Part shown: one piece after another, positions 55,887 through 64,000 of the stretch
How positions within the stretch are numbered: the first letter of the stretch is position 1
Layout: each line of letters opens with the position of its first letter
Origin: Cupriavidus oxalaticus
GTDB lineage: Bacteria; Pseudomonadota; Gammaproteobacteria; Burkholderiales; Burkholderiaceae
NCBI RefSeq assembly: GCF_004768545.1
Contig: NZ_CP038635.1
Coordinates: 3,038,001 to 3,102,000, forward strand
Length of the DNA: 64,000 nucleotides
Direction of reading: 5' to 3'
Translations under genes and position numbers: made by a program
The notes under the pieces: model-generated
Database searches by the model: none
Seen by the model: only the letters and a program-made list of their open reading frames with translations
Told to the model about the DNA's origin: nothing

Positions 55887-57410
55887 GTGACTTCAGACCA
55901 ATTGCCCGTCCGCCTGGCCGTTGCCGGACTCCTCCACGAGACCAACACGTACGCCGCCGAGTTCGCGGGCATGACGCCGCTGCGCGCGTTCGAGCAGTAT
56001 CGGGGCAACGAAATCCTGGCGGCGTTCGACAAATCGAATCATCAGGTGGGCGGCTTTATCGAAGGCGCGCGCAGGACCGGCGCCACGCTCATTCCCACCT
56101 ATGTCGGGCAGGCGACGCCCTCGGGCACGATCGAAGCCGGCGCGTATGCCGCCATGAAGCAAGACATCCTCGAAGGCATTCGCGCTGCGCTGCCGGTTGA
56201 CGGCGTGCTGCTGGCCCTGCATGGCGCCGGTGTCGCCGACGGCACTGAAGACGTCGAAGGCGACCTGGCGCTTGCCGTTCGTGCGCTGGTCGGGCCGGGT
56301 GTCCCGATTGCCGCGGTCTACGATTTGCACGGCAACATGACGGACGCGATGCGCGACGCTTGCGACCTGACGTTGCCGTGCAAGCTGTATCCGCATACCG
56401 ACTTCCATGACCGGGCCGTCGAAGCCGTCGAGCTGCTGCTTGAGATGATTCGGGGCGGGCTCACACCGGTCACCGCAATGCGACGCCTGCCGATGCTGCC
56501 GTACATCGTGACGACACAAGACGGGTTCATCCCAGCGGAAGTCAACGACGTTTGCCGGAAGCTGGCCGCACAGCCCGGCGTCATCGACTGCTCGTGGTTC
56601 CATGGTTTCCCCTACGCGGATATCGCGGCCCCCTGCCCGGCGGTCGTGTGCACCACAAGCGGAGACGCCGCGCTTGCGCAGCGTTGCGTCGACGAAGTCG
56701 CGCAATGGACCTGGTCGCATCGCGAGGCGTTCCGTCCGACATTTCCGGCCCCCGCACAGGGCGTCGCCCTTGCCCTGTCGGCGGCAGAGGGGCCTGTCGT
56801 TGTCAACGAGTACGCAGACAACCCGGGCGGCGGCACACCCGGAGACGGCACGCATCTGCTTCGCGCGTTACTGGACGCCAATCCGCCCGCCGGCGCGTGC
56901 TGTTTCGCGTCGATCAATGATGCTGCCGTGGTTGCACAAGCACAGCGCGCGGGTGTCGGCGTCACGATCAGGGTCTCACTGGGTGGCAAGCAAGGCCGCT
57001 TCCAGGGCGCGCCCATTGAGGCCGATGCCTATGTGAAATGCATCACGGACGGGCGCTTCGTGAATCGCCCTGGATCGATGTTCGAAGGTGTTCGCTTCGA
57101 CCTGGGGGTGATGTGTCGCCTCATCATCAACGGTGTCGATGTCATCGTGGCTTCGCGTGCCGAGCAGATCTTTGATGTCGAGCCGTTTGTGCTGCATGGG
57201 CTGGATGTCACTGGGTACAAGCTCGTTGCGATCAAGGGGGCCAACCACTTCCGTGCTGGATATCGGACGGTGGCTAAGCAGATCATTTCTGTCGACAGTG
57301 AGGGCTTGAGTACAGCTGCGATTGCGTCGTTTCCGCGTGAAAGGCTCGCTGGGGCGTTTTGGCCCTTGTCGGATGAGGTGCGCTTCGATGGCGGTGCCGA
57401 TGTCGCATGA
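55887..57410 (+). CDS. M81-family metallopeptidase (MlrC-like)
   Basis: A 507-residue protein with a GTG start behind CCCGGAGGCATTCCC. RLAVAGLLHETNTYAAEF opens the domain (metal-ligand HETNT). VLLALHGAGVADGTEDVEGDL, AVYDLHGNMTDAM and CKLYPHTDFHDRAVEA carry further His/Asp ligands. The C-terminal part has AIKGANHFRAGY. M81 proteins include the microcystin-degrading MlrC and many catabolic-operon amidohydrolases of unknown substrate. It retains full length. A deleted partial copy of its 3' end lies at 51799-51998. Confidence 0.9.
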   Translation: MTSDQLPVRLAVAGLLHETNTYAAEFAGMTPLRAFEQYRGNEILAAFDKSNHQVGGFIEGARRTGATLIPTYVGQATPSGTIEAGAYAAMKQDILEGIRAALPVDGVLLALHGAGVADGTEDVEGDLALAVRALVGPGVPIAAVYDLHGNMTDAMRDACDLTLPCKLYPHTDFHDRAVEAVELLLEMIRGGLTPVTAMRRLPMLPYIVTTQDGFIPAEVNDVCRKLAAQPGVIDCSWFHGFPYADIAAPCPAVVCTTSGDAALAQRCVDEVAQWTWSHREAFRPTFPAPAQGVALALSAAEGPVVVNEYADNPGGGTPGDGTHLLRALLDANPPAGACCFASINDAAVVAQAQRAGVGVTIRVSLGGKQGRFQGAPIEADAYVKCITDGRFVNRPGSMFEGVRFDLGVMCRLIINGVDVIVASRAEQIFDVEPFVLHGLDVTGYKLVAIKGANHFRAGYRTVAKQIISVDSEGLSTAAIASFPRERLAGAFWPLSDEVRFDGGADVA

Positions 57411-57727
57411 CGGAAGCGAGACTACGTCATCAAACGAGTTGGGTGCCCCGTGCGCAATCGCGGCGGCCGCAGCGGCTATCCCGATGAACAGGCCCACGCG
57501 CGTGGGGAGCATGTGCCCAGCCTCCTTCGCGTAATTCTTCCGAGGGATCTTTGACGTCTTGGCCTCCTAGCCGATCGCCGGGCCATCGTGGTGCCTGACG
57601 TGCCCTTATAGGAGATTGCCAGCGGCAACGGTCATGCGTAGCCTATTTCATCGTCAAGTGATGAACACACTCTCGCAGCGGCCTTACCGCACCCGGACAG
57701 CTTGCGGTCATCCTCTCAGGAGCCGCC
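57411..57727. other. 317-bp stretch between M81 gene and SymE-like gene
   Basis: No intact gene. It includes the possible truncated transporter start at 57419-57512; the remaining 215 bp show nothing recognisable apart from the ribosome-binding site of the next gene at its right end. Confidence 0.5.
57419..57512 (-). pseudogene. possible truncated 5' end of a membrane-protein gene
   Basis: On the minus strand AAGGAGG is followed at proper spacing by ATG and the frame MLPTRVGLFIGIAAAAAAIAH, which looks like the start of a membrane transporter. After about 31 codons the frame runs into the 3' end of the M81 gene on the other strand. A good ribosome-binding site with a hydrophobic start suggests the head of a gene lost by deletion; the family cannot be named. 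Confidence 0.3.
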
Positions 57728-57943
57728 ATGAAAATCAAATCCACTGGCACGCACGTACGGACTATCAAGATTAGTCGGACTCAATTCCCGGCTGTTCCAA
57801 GTAACAGCAATAACTTCACTGGTCTGCGGACGATCCCTTGGATTCGCTTGCGAGGTCTTTGGTTGGAGCGGGCTGGATTCAGCGTCGGCCAATCCCTGAA
57901 GGTTAGAGTTCAGCATAAGCGGATAGTTATTTGGGTGGAGTAA
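57728..57943 (+). CDS. SymE-like type I toxin-family protein
   Basis: A 71-residue protein. The C-terminal half, IPWIRLRGLWLERAGFSVGQSLKVRVQHKRIVI, matches the SymE/AbrB-like fold pattern (P-x-I-x-L-x-G-x-W-L-E-x-A-G-F-x-x-G). The N-terminal half is basic and unremarkable. Start ATG after CAGGAGCCGCC. SymE proteins are RNA/DNA-binding toxins repressed by an antisense RNA; I cannot see an antisense promoter with confidence. It stands alone in the accessory region. Confidence 0.72.
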   Translation: MKIKSTGTHVRTIKISRTQFPAVPSNSNNFTGLRTIPWIRLRGLWLERAGFSVGQSLKVRVQHKRIVIWVE

Positions 57944-58069
57944 CGTAGACAGTCAATCCGGTGGGCGCCGGCGACGGCACCTACCGACCCATCTTGGTCC
58001 GTCATGTCGTTACTGCGTCTGGCTGGCAACGGATGACTAGGAGACATAGCCTCCCCGCAGTGATGCTCG

Positions 58070-58972
58070 TTAGTGGGTGTCGCCTGCGTCTCTGAGGCGC
58101 TTGAGAAACCACCTTCCAGCAGGCCCGGGCGGTGTGTCCTTCCTAAAGACTGCAAACATGGCGATGGGCGGCGTATGTGGCTGGAACGCTTCGAGTCGCA
58201 GGGGCACTAGCTTGCCGCTGTCCAGGTCATCCTGAACCATTGCCACCGGCATATGGCCCCATCCAAAGCCAGCGCGCAAGAATGCGTGCTTGGCTCCTAG
58301 ATCGGCAAGGCGCCATATCTGTGGAGAGAAAACGCCGAAAGTGGTGCCCTCTGTGAGGGTCGTGCGGTCCGTCAGCACGAGTTGGACGTGCTCCTTGAGA
58401 TCCACCGGCCCTAGGATCCGATTCGTTGATGCCAGGGGATGGGACGAGGCAGAGACCGTAATCATTGGCACATCCAGCAATTTCTCGGCATCGAGAATTT
58501 CTGGGACCGATGGCATCGAGCCGCTGATTCCGAGCCGGCATGTCTGGGCGAGTACCGGCTGCATGACAGCACCCAGCGCTTCGACGTAAAGGCGTAATGG
58601 TGTGTGCGGAAACTCGCTTCGAAATGCACCGACGGCGTCTGTCAGTGATGTCATTGGATACATGACGTCCACCACGACAGAGAGCTCGGGCTCGAGTCCG
58701 TCGGAAATTGTCCGCGCCTTCGCCTTAAACCCGTCCATGCCACCCACCACCAGCCGCGCCTGCGCAAGTAAGGCCGATCCTTCGTCCGTCAGCTTTGGAT
58801 AACGGCCCGCCCGATCGAAGAGCTGCACGCCGATCTGACTCTCTAAGTTGGCCAGCGTATGGCTGACCACGGATTGCGCTCGCCGGAGTTTGCGGCCTGC
58901 GGCGGAGAAACTGCCTTCGTCGGCGGCAGCGATGAAGGTGCGAAGCTGGTCCAGCGAGACGGCATCGAGCAT
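58070..58972 (-). CDS. LysR-family transcriptional regulator
   Basis: A 300-residue LTTR. The helix-turn-helix region is SLDQLRTFIAAADEGSFSAAGRKLRRAQSVVSHTLANLESQIG. The effector domain includes VVVDVMYPMTSLTDAVGAFRSEFP. Base composition is lower in GC than neighbours to the right. It is divergent from doxX across about 100 bp containing an operator-like dyad, and probably controls that operon. Confidence 0.9.
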   Translation of the reverse strand: MLDAVSLDQLRTFIAAADEGSFSAAGRKLRRAQSVVSHTLANLESQIGVQLFDRAGRYPKLTDEGSALLAQARLVVGGMDGFKAKARTISDGLEPELSVVVDVMYPMTSLTDAVGAFRSEFPHTPLRLYVEALGAVMQPVLAQTCRLGISGSMPSVPEILDAEKLLDVPMITVSASSHPLASTNRILGPVDLKEHVQLVLTDRTTLTEGTTFGVFSPQIWRLADLGAKHAFLRAGFGWGHMPVAMVQDDLDSGKLVPLRLEAFQPHTPPIAMFAVFRKDTPPGPAGRWFLKRLRDAGDTH

Positions 58973-58984
58973 ATATCTATAGAG

Positions 58985-59001
58985 TAGATGGATTGCATCT
59001 A
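58985..59001. promoter_or_regulatory. operator-like dyad between LysR and doxX
   Basis: TAGATG-GATTG-CATCTA is a perfect 6-bp dyad with a 5-bp centre, 12 bp upstream of the LysR start and about 73 bp upstream of doxX. Size and place fit an LTTR recognition site. Confidence 0.6.
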
Positions 59002-59073
59002 GAAATATAGGCTACCTTGATGGTTGTCAAGTCTCTAATCTTCGTTCATCCACTCTTTGAAAGGATGAACACT

Positions 59074-59505
59074 ATGAACTCGAACCTGAACACCTCGCTG
59101 AACGAAAACTCCGCCATCCCCGCCGTTGGCCGCACCCTCATCGCGGTCATCTTTTTCATCAGCGGCTTCGGCAAGCTGATGGCACCTGGCGCAACGATGG
59201 CCTATATCGGATCGCTGGGTCTGCCCGCGCCAGCGCTCGGACTGATTGGCGCACTGGTGCTGGAACTGGCGAGCGCCGCACTCCTGGTCATTGGCTACAA
59301 GACGCGCGTGGTGGCTCTCCTGCTTGCTGCCTACGCTGTCGTGACCGCGCTGATCTTTCACCACGCGCTCGCTGACCAGAATCAGATGTTCCATTTCCTG
59401 AAAAACCTGGCGATGGCCGGTGGTCTCCTGCAGGTAGTGGCGTTCGGCCCCGGCGCCTTCAGTCTGGACAACCGTCGCGCGCCGGCCAAGCGCGTTGCCG
59501 CCTGA
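59074..59505 (+). CDS. DoxX-family membrane protein
   Basis: A 143-residue protein with four predicted membrane helices. The first is AVGRTLIAVIFFISGFGKLM, where the FxxxGxxKL pattern is the DoxX mark; others are near residues 55-72, 78-95 and 105-125. DoxX-like proteins are linked to membrane redox and thiol stress. The ATG at 59074 is preferred to the one at 59065, because AAAGG is correctly spaced only from the former. It heads a three-gene operon. Confidence 0.85.
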   Translation: MNSNLNTSLNENSAIPAVGRTLIAVIFFISGFGKLMAPGATMAYIGSLGLPAPALGLIGALVLELASAALLVIGYKTRVVALLLAAYAVVTALIFHHALADQNQMFHFLKNLAMAGGLLQVVAFGPGAFSLDNRRAPAKRVAA

Positions 59506-59526
59506 CACATCGCAGGAGAAGACATC

Positions 59527-59955
59527 ATGAGCATTGCCACAACGCTTCTGGAGCAACATCTCCAGTTCCTAGTCGACAAGCCGGAGCAATGGCAGGAACT
59601 AATCGCCGACAGCATCGTCTGGGATCTGCCGTACGCACCCAGCCTGGGTCATCCGCTGAAACTCGAAGGACGTGAATCTGTGCTGCGGCATGCGAGCTGG
59701 TTCGTGGGGGCGGTCAGGAACTTTCGCTTCTCCGATGCCATCGTGACTGCGACGGACGATCCGCAGCAGGCGATTGCTCGGGTGCGTGGGGAGGGCCTGA
59801 TCGCGGCGACCGGCCGTACCTACCGCCAGGAGTATGTCGTGTTTCTGACAGCCCGCGACGGTCGCATCGTGCATCTGCGCGAGTATTTCGACCCGGTTCA
59901 GGCAGCCCTTGCCCTTGACGCGCCTGTAGTGGGCGTCGCCTCCAGGAGCATCTGA
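59527..59955 (+). CDS. NTF2-like / SnoaL-type protein
   Basis: A 142-residue cone-fold protein: TLLEQHLQFLVDKPEQWQELIADSIVWDLPYAPS for the N-terminal helices, and VRGEGLIAATGRTYRQEYVVFLTARDGRIVHLREYFDPVQAA for the central sheet and closing strand. This is the ketosteroid-isomerase-like superfamily; possible polar residues line the pocket but no catalytic pair is certain. It lies 21 bp after doxX, and its stop overlaps the next start (TGATG). Confidence 0.83.
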   Translation: MSIATTLLEQHLQFLVDKPEQWQELIADSIVWDLPYAPSLGHPLKLEGRESVLRHASWFVGAVRNFRFSDAIVTATDDPQQAIARVRGEGLIAATGRTYRQEYVVFLTARDGRIVHLREYFDPVQAALALDAPVVGVASRSI

Positions 59956-60881
59956 TGAAAGCCATCCAAGTAACTGGCTACGGCAGCCCCAGCGGCATGA
60001 CGCTGGTCGAGGCGGACGACCCCGTACCGGGCGACAACGAAGTCTTGATCGACATTGCCGCGGCATCGGTGAATCCGATTGACTGGAAGATCGTCAGTGG
60101 CGCCATGCGGGCGTTTATTCCACTGCCGTTGCCTTTCACCCCTGGGGTTGATGCTGCAGGGACCGTCATCGCCGTGGGGCGCAACGTCACAAGACTGAAG
60201 CCGGGCGATGAAGTGATGGGATTCATCGGGATTGTCGGGGCTTTCGCCACGCGCGCCGTCGTGGAGGCCACCCGCCTGGCGCGCAAGCCTGCGTCCTTGG
60301 CTTTCGCGGAAGCCGCGGCGATTCCCGCTGCAACGCTGACGGCATGGCAGGCGCTCCACGAGCATGGGGGCTTGCATGCCGGGCAGTCGGTCCTAATCCA
60401 CGGGGCCGCAGGCGGCGTAGGCACTGCGGCCGTGCAGCTTGCCAAGTTGGCCGGCGCCCACGTCATCGGCACCGGTTCAGCCCAGAGCCGCGAATATGTA
60501 GCAAGCCTCGGCGCCGATGCCTTTATTGACTACCGCACCGAGGATTTCGCCGCGCGGGTCTCGGGATTGGACCTCGTCCTCGACCTGATTGGCGGTGAAA
60601 CTCAGGAGCGTTCATGGTCGGTGCTGAAGCCGGGCGGCACCCTGGTGTCGACGGTGGCAAGGCCCGACGCAGCTCGAGCCAAAGGAACGCAGGCGACCGG
60701 CAGACATTTCGCTACGCGTAGCGACGCGCCCCAGCTCGAGAAACTGGCTACGCTCCATGCATCGGGCGATCTGCGTACCCAGATCGATTCGGTCTTTGTG
60801 CTCTCAGACGTTAGCCAGGCGCTCGACCACAGCAAGGGCGGCCACGTGAAAGGCAAGGTCGTTGTGGCCGTGGCCCAGTAG
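59955..60881 (+). CDS. zinc-independent NADP-dependent quinone-reductase-like oxidoreductase
   Basis: A 308-residue medium-chain dehydrogenase/reductase without zinc ligands. SVNPIDWKIVSGAM, PFTPGVDAAGTVIAVGRNVTRLKPGDEVMG, and the cofactor loop HGAAGGVGTAAVQLAKLAGAHVIGT are present. It should reduce quinones or enones with NADPH. The start overlaps the previous stop by one base, indicating coupling. It is convergent with the AraC gene. Confidence 0.9.
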   Translation: MKAIQVTGYGSPSGMTLVEADDPVPGDNEVLIDIAAASVNPIDWKIVSGAMRAFIPLPLPFTPGVDAAGTVIAVGRNVTRLKPGDEVMGFIGIVGAFATRAVVEATRLARKPASLAFAEAAAIPAATLTAWQALHEHGGLHAGQSVLIHGAAGGVGTAAVQLAKLAGAHVIGTGSAQSREYVASLGADAFIDYRTEDFAARVSGLDLVLDLIGGETQERSWSVLKPGGTLVSTVARPDAARAKGTQATGRHFATRSDAPQLEKLATLHASGDLRTQIDSVFVLSDVSQALDHSKGGHVKGKVVVAVAQ

Positions 60882-60888
60882 AGTGCGC

Positions 60889-61815
60889 CTAGGCGCCAAA
60901 GCGAACCGCCGGTGACAGGGTGAAAGACTCGCGCATGTCGCGTGCCTCCTCAACCGGCGTTCGCCCGAAAAGCCGCTTGAACTCCCTGCTGAACTGCGAA
61001 GTACTCTCGTAGCCGACGCGTCCCGATGCTGCCGCAGCCGTGACGCCGTCGCGAATCATCATCAGGCGCGCTTGATGAAGGCGGGTGGACTTGATGTACT
61101 GGATTGGCGACGTCTGGGTCACCGTGCGGAAGTTGGCGTGAAACGCTGGCACGCTCATGCCGGCCTCTTCAGCCAGGCATGAGACATTCAGGGGCGCCGC
61201 ATAATCCGCATGGATACGCTTCAGCGCTCTCGCGACGCGGCCGAAGCGCCCGTGGTGAGCGAGAGCGGCACGCATCGCGCCTCCCTGTGCCCCCGTCAAC
61301 ACGCGGTAGCAGATTTCCCGCACCAGGCCCGGACCCAGGATCCGGGCATCCATCGGCACGGTCAATGCCTCCAGCAACCTGACGGTTGTACCGGCCAGAT
61401 TCTCGTCCAGCTCCGTAGACACCATGCCGTTGGGCGGCTCTTCAGGCAGATCTCCTGCTGCACCGATCTGCGTGATCAGTTCGCTGAGTTCGAGGAGGTC
61501 CAGACGGATGGACACCGCCAGCATGGGTTCCTCTGGCGAAGCCTGGGTTTCCGTGGAAAACGGCAGCGGTACCGACAGTACAAGATAGTGCTGCGCGTCG
61601 TAGACATAGACCTCATTGCCCAGAAAGCCAAGCTTGCGGCCCTGGCACACGATCACGATGCTTGGCTCGTACAGCACCGGTGTGCGCCCAAGGGGCCGAT
61701 CCGAACGCATCAGCCGCACGCTGTCGAGCGTCGACTGCGTGTAGCCCTCGTTGGGCGCCAGTTTCTCGATCAAACGAATCATCTTGACGGAAGCGGGGGA
61801 GCGGACCTTGGACAC
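60889..61815 (-). CDS. AraC-family transcriptional regulator (AraC_N type)
   Basis: A 308-residue regulator. The N-terminal domain PSIVIVCQGRKLGFLGNEVYVYDAQHYLVLSVPLPF is typical of the AraC_N group. The C terminus has two helix-turn-helix motifs: PLNVSCLAEEAGMSVPAFHANFRTVTQTSPIQYIKSTRLHQAR and RVGYESTSQFSREFKRLFGRTP. A GTG start at 61815 is chosen since AGGAGG lies just upstream; a longer frame from 61905 adds 30 atypical residues. It is divergent from the SDR cluster across 250 bp. Confidence 0.9.
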   Translation of the reverse strand: MSKVRSPASVKMIRLIEKLAPNEGYTQSTLDSVRLMRSDRPLGRTPVLYEPSIVIVCQGRKLGFLGNEVYVYDAQHYLVLSVPLPFSTETQASPEEPMLAVSIRLDLLELSELITQIGAAGDLPEEPPNGMVSTELDENLAGTTVRLLEALTVPMDARILGPGLVREICYRVLTGAQGGAMRAALAHHGRFGRVARALKRIHADYAAPLNVSCLAEEAGMSVPAFHANFRTVTQTSPIQYIKSTRLHQARLMMIRDGVTAAAASGRVGYESTSQFSREFKRLFGRTPVEEARDMRESFTLSPAVRFGA

Positions 61816-62064
61816 AAAGCCTCCTGTTGTTTGCCTGCAGCGCCATTCTAGCCGCGTCTTGCACACCGTACCAGCCGGATCAATAGGAATAGGCAATAAC
61901 GGCATCGGTCCGTGTATTCGCCTGCAGGCAGGTCATCCCTATCATTCATTCACCGGCCGACGAACCATACCGCTTCATTGAAGGCCGAAACGTGACTGCA
62001 GAGCGCGCCGCATCAAGCGCTGAACCCTGCGGTCAGATCCGAACCAACAATAGGAGTATGCAAC

Positions 62065-62805
62065 ATGGCAATCGCCACCAACGAATCGAAAGTTATTCTG
62101 ATCACCGGCGCCAGCAGCGGCATCGGCGAGGGCGCCGCTCGCCTGCTCGCCGCGCAAGGACACCGGCTCGTGATCGGTGCACGCCGGACCGACCGGCTCG
62201 CCGAGTTGGCGGCATCGATCGAAGCCTCCGGCGGCGTGGTTCGTTACCGCGAGCTCGACGTGACGTCGGCCGATGACGTGGCGGCATTCGCCCGCTTCGC
62301 GCTCGATGCCTTCGGCCGCATCGACGTCCTCATCAATAACGCGGGCGTGATGCCGCTTTCGCCCCTCAACGCCCTGAAGGTCAGCGAATGGAACCGGATG
62401 ATCGACGTGAACATTCGTGGGGTGCTGCATGGCATTGCCGCCGTGCTGCCGACGATGGAGGCGCAAGGGCTCGGCCAGATCATCAATATTTCCTCGATTG
62501 GTGGACTCTCCGTGTCGCCCACTGCCGCGGTCTACTGCGCGACCAAGTTCGCCGTGCGTGCCATCTCCGACGGGCTGCGCCAGGAGACCGACAAGATCCG
62601 CGTGACGGTGATCTGCCCCGGCGTCGTGGAGTCCGAGCTGGCCGATTCGATCTCTGACGACACCGCGCGTAGCGCGATGCAGGAGTTCCGTCGCATCGCC
62701 ATTACGCCCGACGCCATCGCTCGCGCCATTGCATACGCGGTGGAGCAGCCCGCCGAAGTCGACGTCAGCGAGATCGTCGTACGGCCCACCGCCAGCCCGT
62801 TCTGA
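62065..62805 (+). CDS. short-chain dehydrogenase/reductase
   Basis: A 246-residue classical SDR. TGASSGIG at 14-21, NNAGVM, Ser-Ser-Ile in NISSIGG, and catalytic YCATK. An Arg-Arg pair after the second strand (GARRTDRL) favours NADP(H). It resembles the clavulanate-dehydrogenase/YdfG-like group. It is the first of three consecutive SDR genes downstream of the divergent AraC gene. Confidence 0.9.
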   Translation: MAIATNESKVILITGASSGIGEGAARLLAAQGHRLVIGARRTDRLAELAASIEASGGVVRYRELDVTSADDVAAFARFALDAFGRIDVLINNAGVMPLSPLNALKVSEWNRMIDVNIRGVLHGIAAVLPTMEAQGLGQIINISSIGGLSVSPTAAVYCATKFAVRAISDGLRQETDKIRVTVICPGVVESELADSISDDTARSAMQEFRRIAITPDAIARAIAYAVEQPAEVDVSEIVVRPTASPF

Positions 62806-62846
62806 TCCAGGCAGCACGCGGAACCCAAATCAATCAGGAGAACATC

Positions 62847-63608
62847 ATGACATCACGAAACACGGCAGGCGGCGCCTTTGCAGGCAAGGTCGCCATCGTT
62901 ACCGGTGCAGCCAGTGGCATCGGCCTGGCCACGACCGAACTGCTTCACGCCGAAGGCGCGAATGTGATTGCCGTTGGCCGCAGCAGCAACGTGGAAGCAC
63001 TGGCGCGACCTGGCATCGTTCCCATCGTCGCCGACGTGGCGCGCGAGGAAAGTGCCGTACAGGCCGTTGCCACGGCAATCGACCGGTTTGGCAAGCTCGA
63101 CATCCTCGTCAACAACGCGGCGGTCATCATCAACAAGCCACTGGTGGACATGTCGCTGGAAGACTGGAATGGCATTCAGGCCGTCAATGCCACGGGCGCT
63201 TTCCTATTCTCGCGGGAAGCCATGCGCGCCATGCTGCCGGCAAAGACAGGCGCCATCGTCAACGTGGGGTCCTACGCCTGCTATCAGGCTTTTCCGTTGA
63301 TTGCGGCCTATGCGGCGTCGAAGGGCGCGCTGGCGCAGTTGACGCGGGCCCTTTCGCTGGAAGCCATCGAACACGGCATTCGCGTCAATGCGGTGGGCTC
63401 CGGCGATGTCATTACCAACATTACCAACCACATCCATGCCGACGGCCAGGCGTTCCTCGCAGAGCATGGCAAGAAGGCACCGATCCGCCGCGCGGCACAG
63501 CCCAAGGAAATCGCCGAGGTAATCGCCTTCCTCGCATCGGAAAAGGCCAGCTTTATCGTCGGCGCCGTGGTCATGGCCGACGGTGGCATGAGCGTGGCCC
63601 TGCCTTGA
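62847..63608 (+). CDS. short-chain dehydrogenase/reductase
   Basis: A 253-residue classical SDR. TGAASGIG at about residues 19-26, NNAAVI in place of the usual NNAG, VGSYACYQ with the catalytic Ser, and YAASK. The C terminus AEVIAFLASEKASFIVGAVVMADGGMS is the FabG-like substrate-lid region. Start ATG follows CAGGAGAACATC. It lies 41 bp after the previous SDR gene. Confidence 0.9.
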   Translation: MTSRNTAGGAFAGKVAIVTGAASGIGLATTELLHAEGANVIAVGRSSNVEALARPGIVPIVADVAREESAVQAVATAIDRFGKLDILVNNAAVIINKPLVDMSLEDWNGIQAVNATGAFLFSREAMRAMLPAKTGAIVNVGSYACYQAFPLIAAYAASKGALAQLTRALSLEAIEHGIRVNAVGSGDVITNITNHIHADGQAFLAEHGKKAPIRRAAQPKEIAEVIAFLASEKASFIVGAVVMADGGMSVALP

Positions 63609-63649
63609 TCAACGTCTTGACCGCATATTTATCTGAAGGAATTTGCATC

Positions 63650-64000
63650 ATGAAACAAGCATCCCGTACATGGTTCATCACAGGCGCGTCGAAGGGCGTC
63701 GGTCAGAAACTCGTTGCCCACCTGCTGGAGCAAGGCCACCGGGTAGCGGCAACGTCCCGCATAGCCGCATCGCTGACGGAGACATTTGGTGGCGCATCCG
63801 ACCGCTTTCTACCTTTGGAAGTTGACCTGACCAGCGACCGCAGTGTCCAGGCGGCCGTCGAGAAGACAGTGCAATGGTTCGGCGTGATCGACGTGGTCGT
63901 CAACAATGCCGGCTATGCCCAGCAAGGCACGGTCGAGGCACTGTCCGACGACGAACTGCGCGGCAATTTCGAGGTCAACTTCTTCGCACCGATGGCTGTA
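63650..64000 (+). CDS. short-chain dehydrogenase/reductase, 5' part only
   Basis: The first 117 codons, cut by the right edge. The frame shows WFITGASKGVGQKL (cofactor loop) and VVNNAGYAQQGTVEALSDDELR, characteristic of the NADP-dependent SDR group of large, YdfG-unlike members with a 'GYG' continuation. The catalytic Ser/Tyr/Lys lie outside the window. ATG preceded by TGAAGGAATTTGCATC. Third SDR gene in the run, 41 bp after the second. Confidence 0.85.
   Translation, partial: MKQASRTWFITGASKGVGQKLVAHLLEQGHRVAATSRIAASLTETFGGASDRFLPLEVDLTSDRSVQAAVEKTVQWFGVIDVVVNNAGYAQQGTVEALSDDELRGNFEVNFFAPMAV

Overview
The window looks like a chromosome of a high-GC betaproteobacterium of the Burkholderiaceae, most likely Cupriavidus. 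The clues are the gene orders (tlpA-aroQ, then accB-accC-prmA and a DUF3426 gene), a lysine/alanine-repeat histone H1-like protein, three periplasmic 'Bug' solute-binding proteins next to CoA-transferase genes, and strong GC bias at third codon positions. No rRNA, tRNA or CRISPR array was seen. Species cannot be fixed from this sequence alone.

Region 1 (1-24.3 kb) is mostly housekeeping. It holds an RNB-type ribonuclease (cut by the left edge), a ubiC-containing operon, mpl, the tlpA/aroQ/accBC/prmA block, tpx, a PfkB kinase, a glycine-zipper lipoprotein and a histone-like gene. About 1 kb of unusual non-coding DNA follows, then a DUF2147 protein, a Fur-type TonB receptor, a LysR/tautomerase divergent pair, an aldo/keto reductase, two lipoproteins, rdgC and a thioesterase.

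Region 2 (24.4-37.9 kb) is one tightly packed minus-strand run of ten genes. It begins with an anchored formylglycine-generating enzyme, a HAD-phosphatase lipoprotein and a lipoprotein arylsulfatase. It continues through a membrane/spermidine-synthase fusion into a MoxR-DUF58-DUF4381-VWA-VWA/TPR-BatD set. The layout suggests an exported sulfatase made together with its activating enzyme and a MoxR/VWA assembly machine.

Region 3 (38.2-49.6 kb) carries catabolic modules for unknown carboxylic acids: Bug proteins, CaiB/BaiF CoA-transferases, an acyl-CoA dehydrogenase, an enoyl-CoA hydratase and IclR and LysR regulators. It also holds a helix-turn-helix gene interrupted by an amber codon and a 38-bp near-perfect palindrome.

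Region 4 (49.7-58.0 kb) is an accessory, scarred region. It has an AT-richer PAAR / putative peptidoglycan hydrolase / putative immunity cassette (type VI secretion cargo), a decayed fragment of an M81 peptidase gene whose intact copy lies 4 kb away, and a dapA-family gene. Next come LysR and D-serine dehydratase remnants that have both lost their 5' halves, a frameshifted IS200/IS605-type tnpB sitting in the dsdA remnant, the tail of an MFS transporter, the intact M81 gene and a SymE-like toxin.

Region 5 (58.0-64.0 kb) is a redox cluster. A LysR gene is divergent from doxX / NTF2-like / quinone-reductase-like genes, and an AraC gene is divergent from three consecutive SDR genes, the last cut by the right edge.
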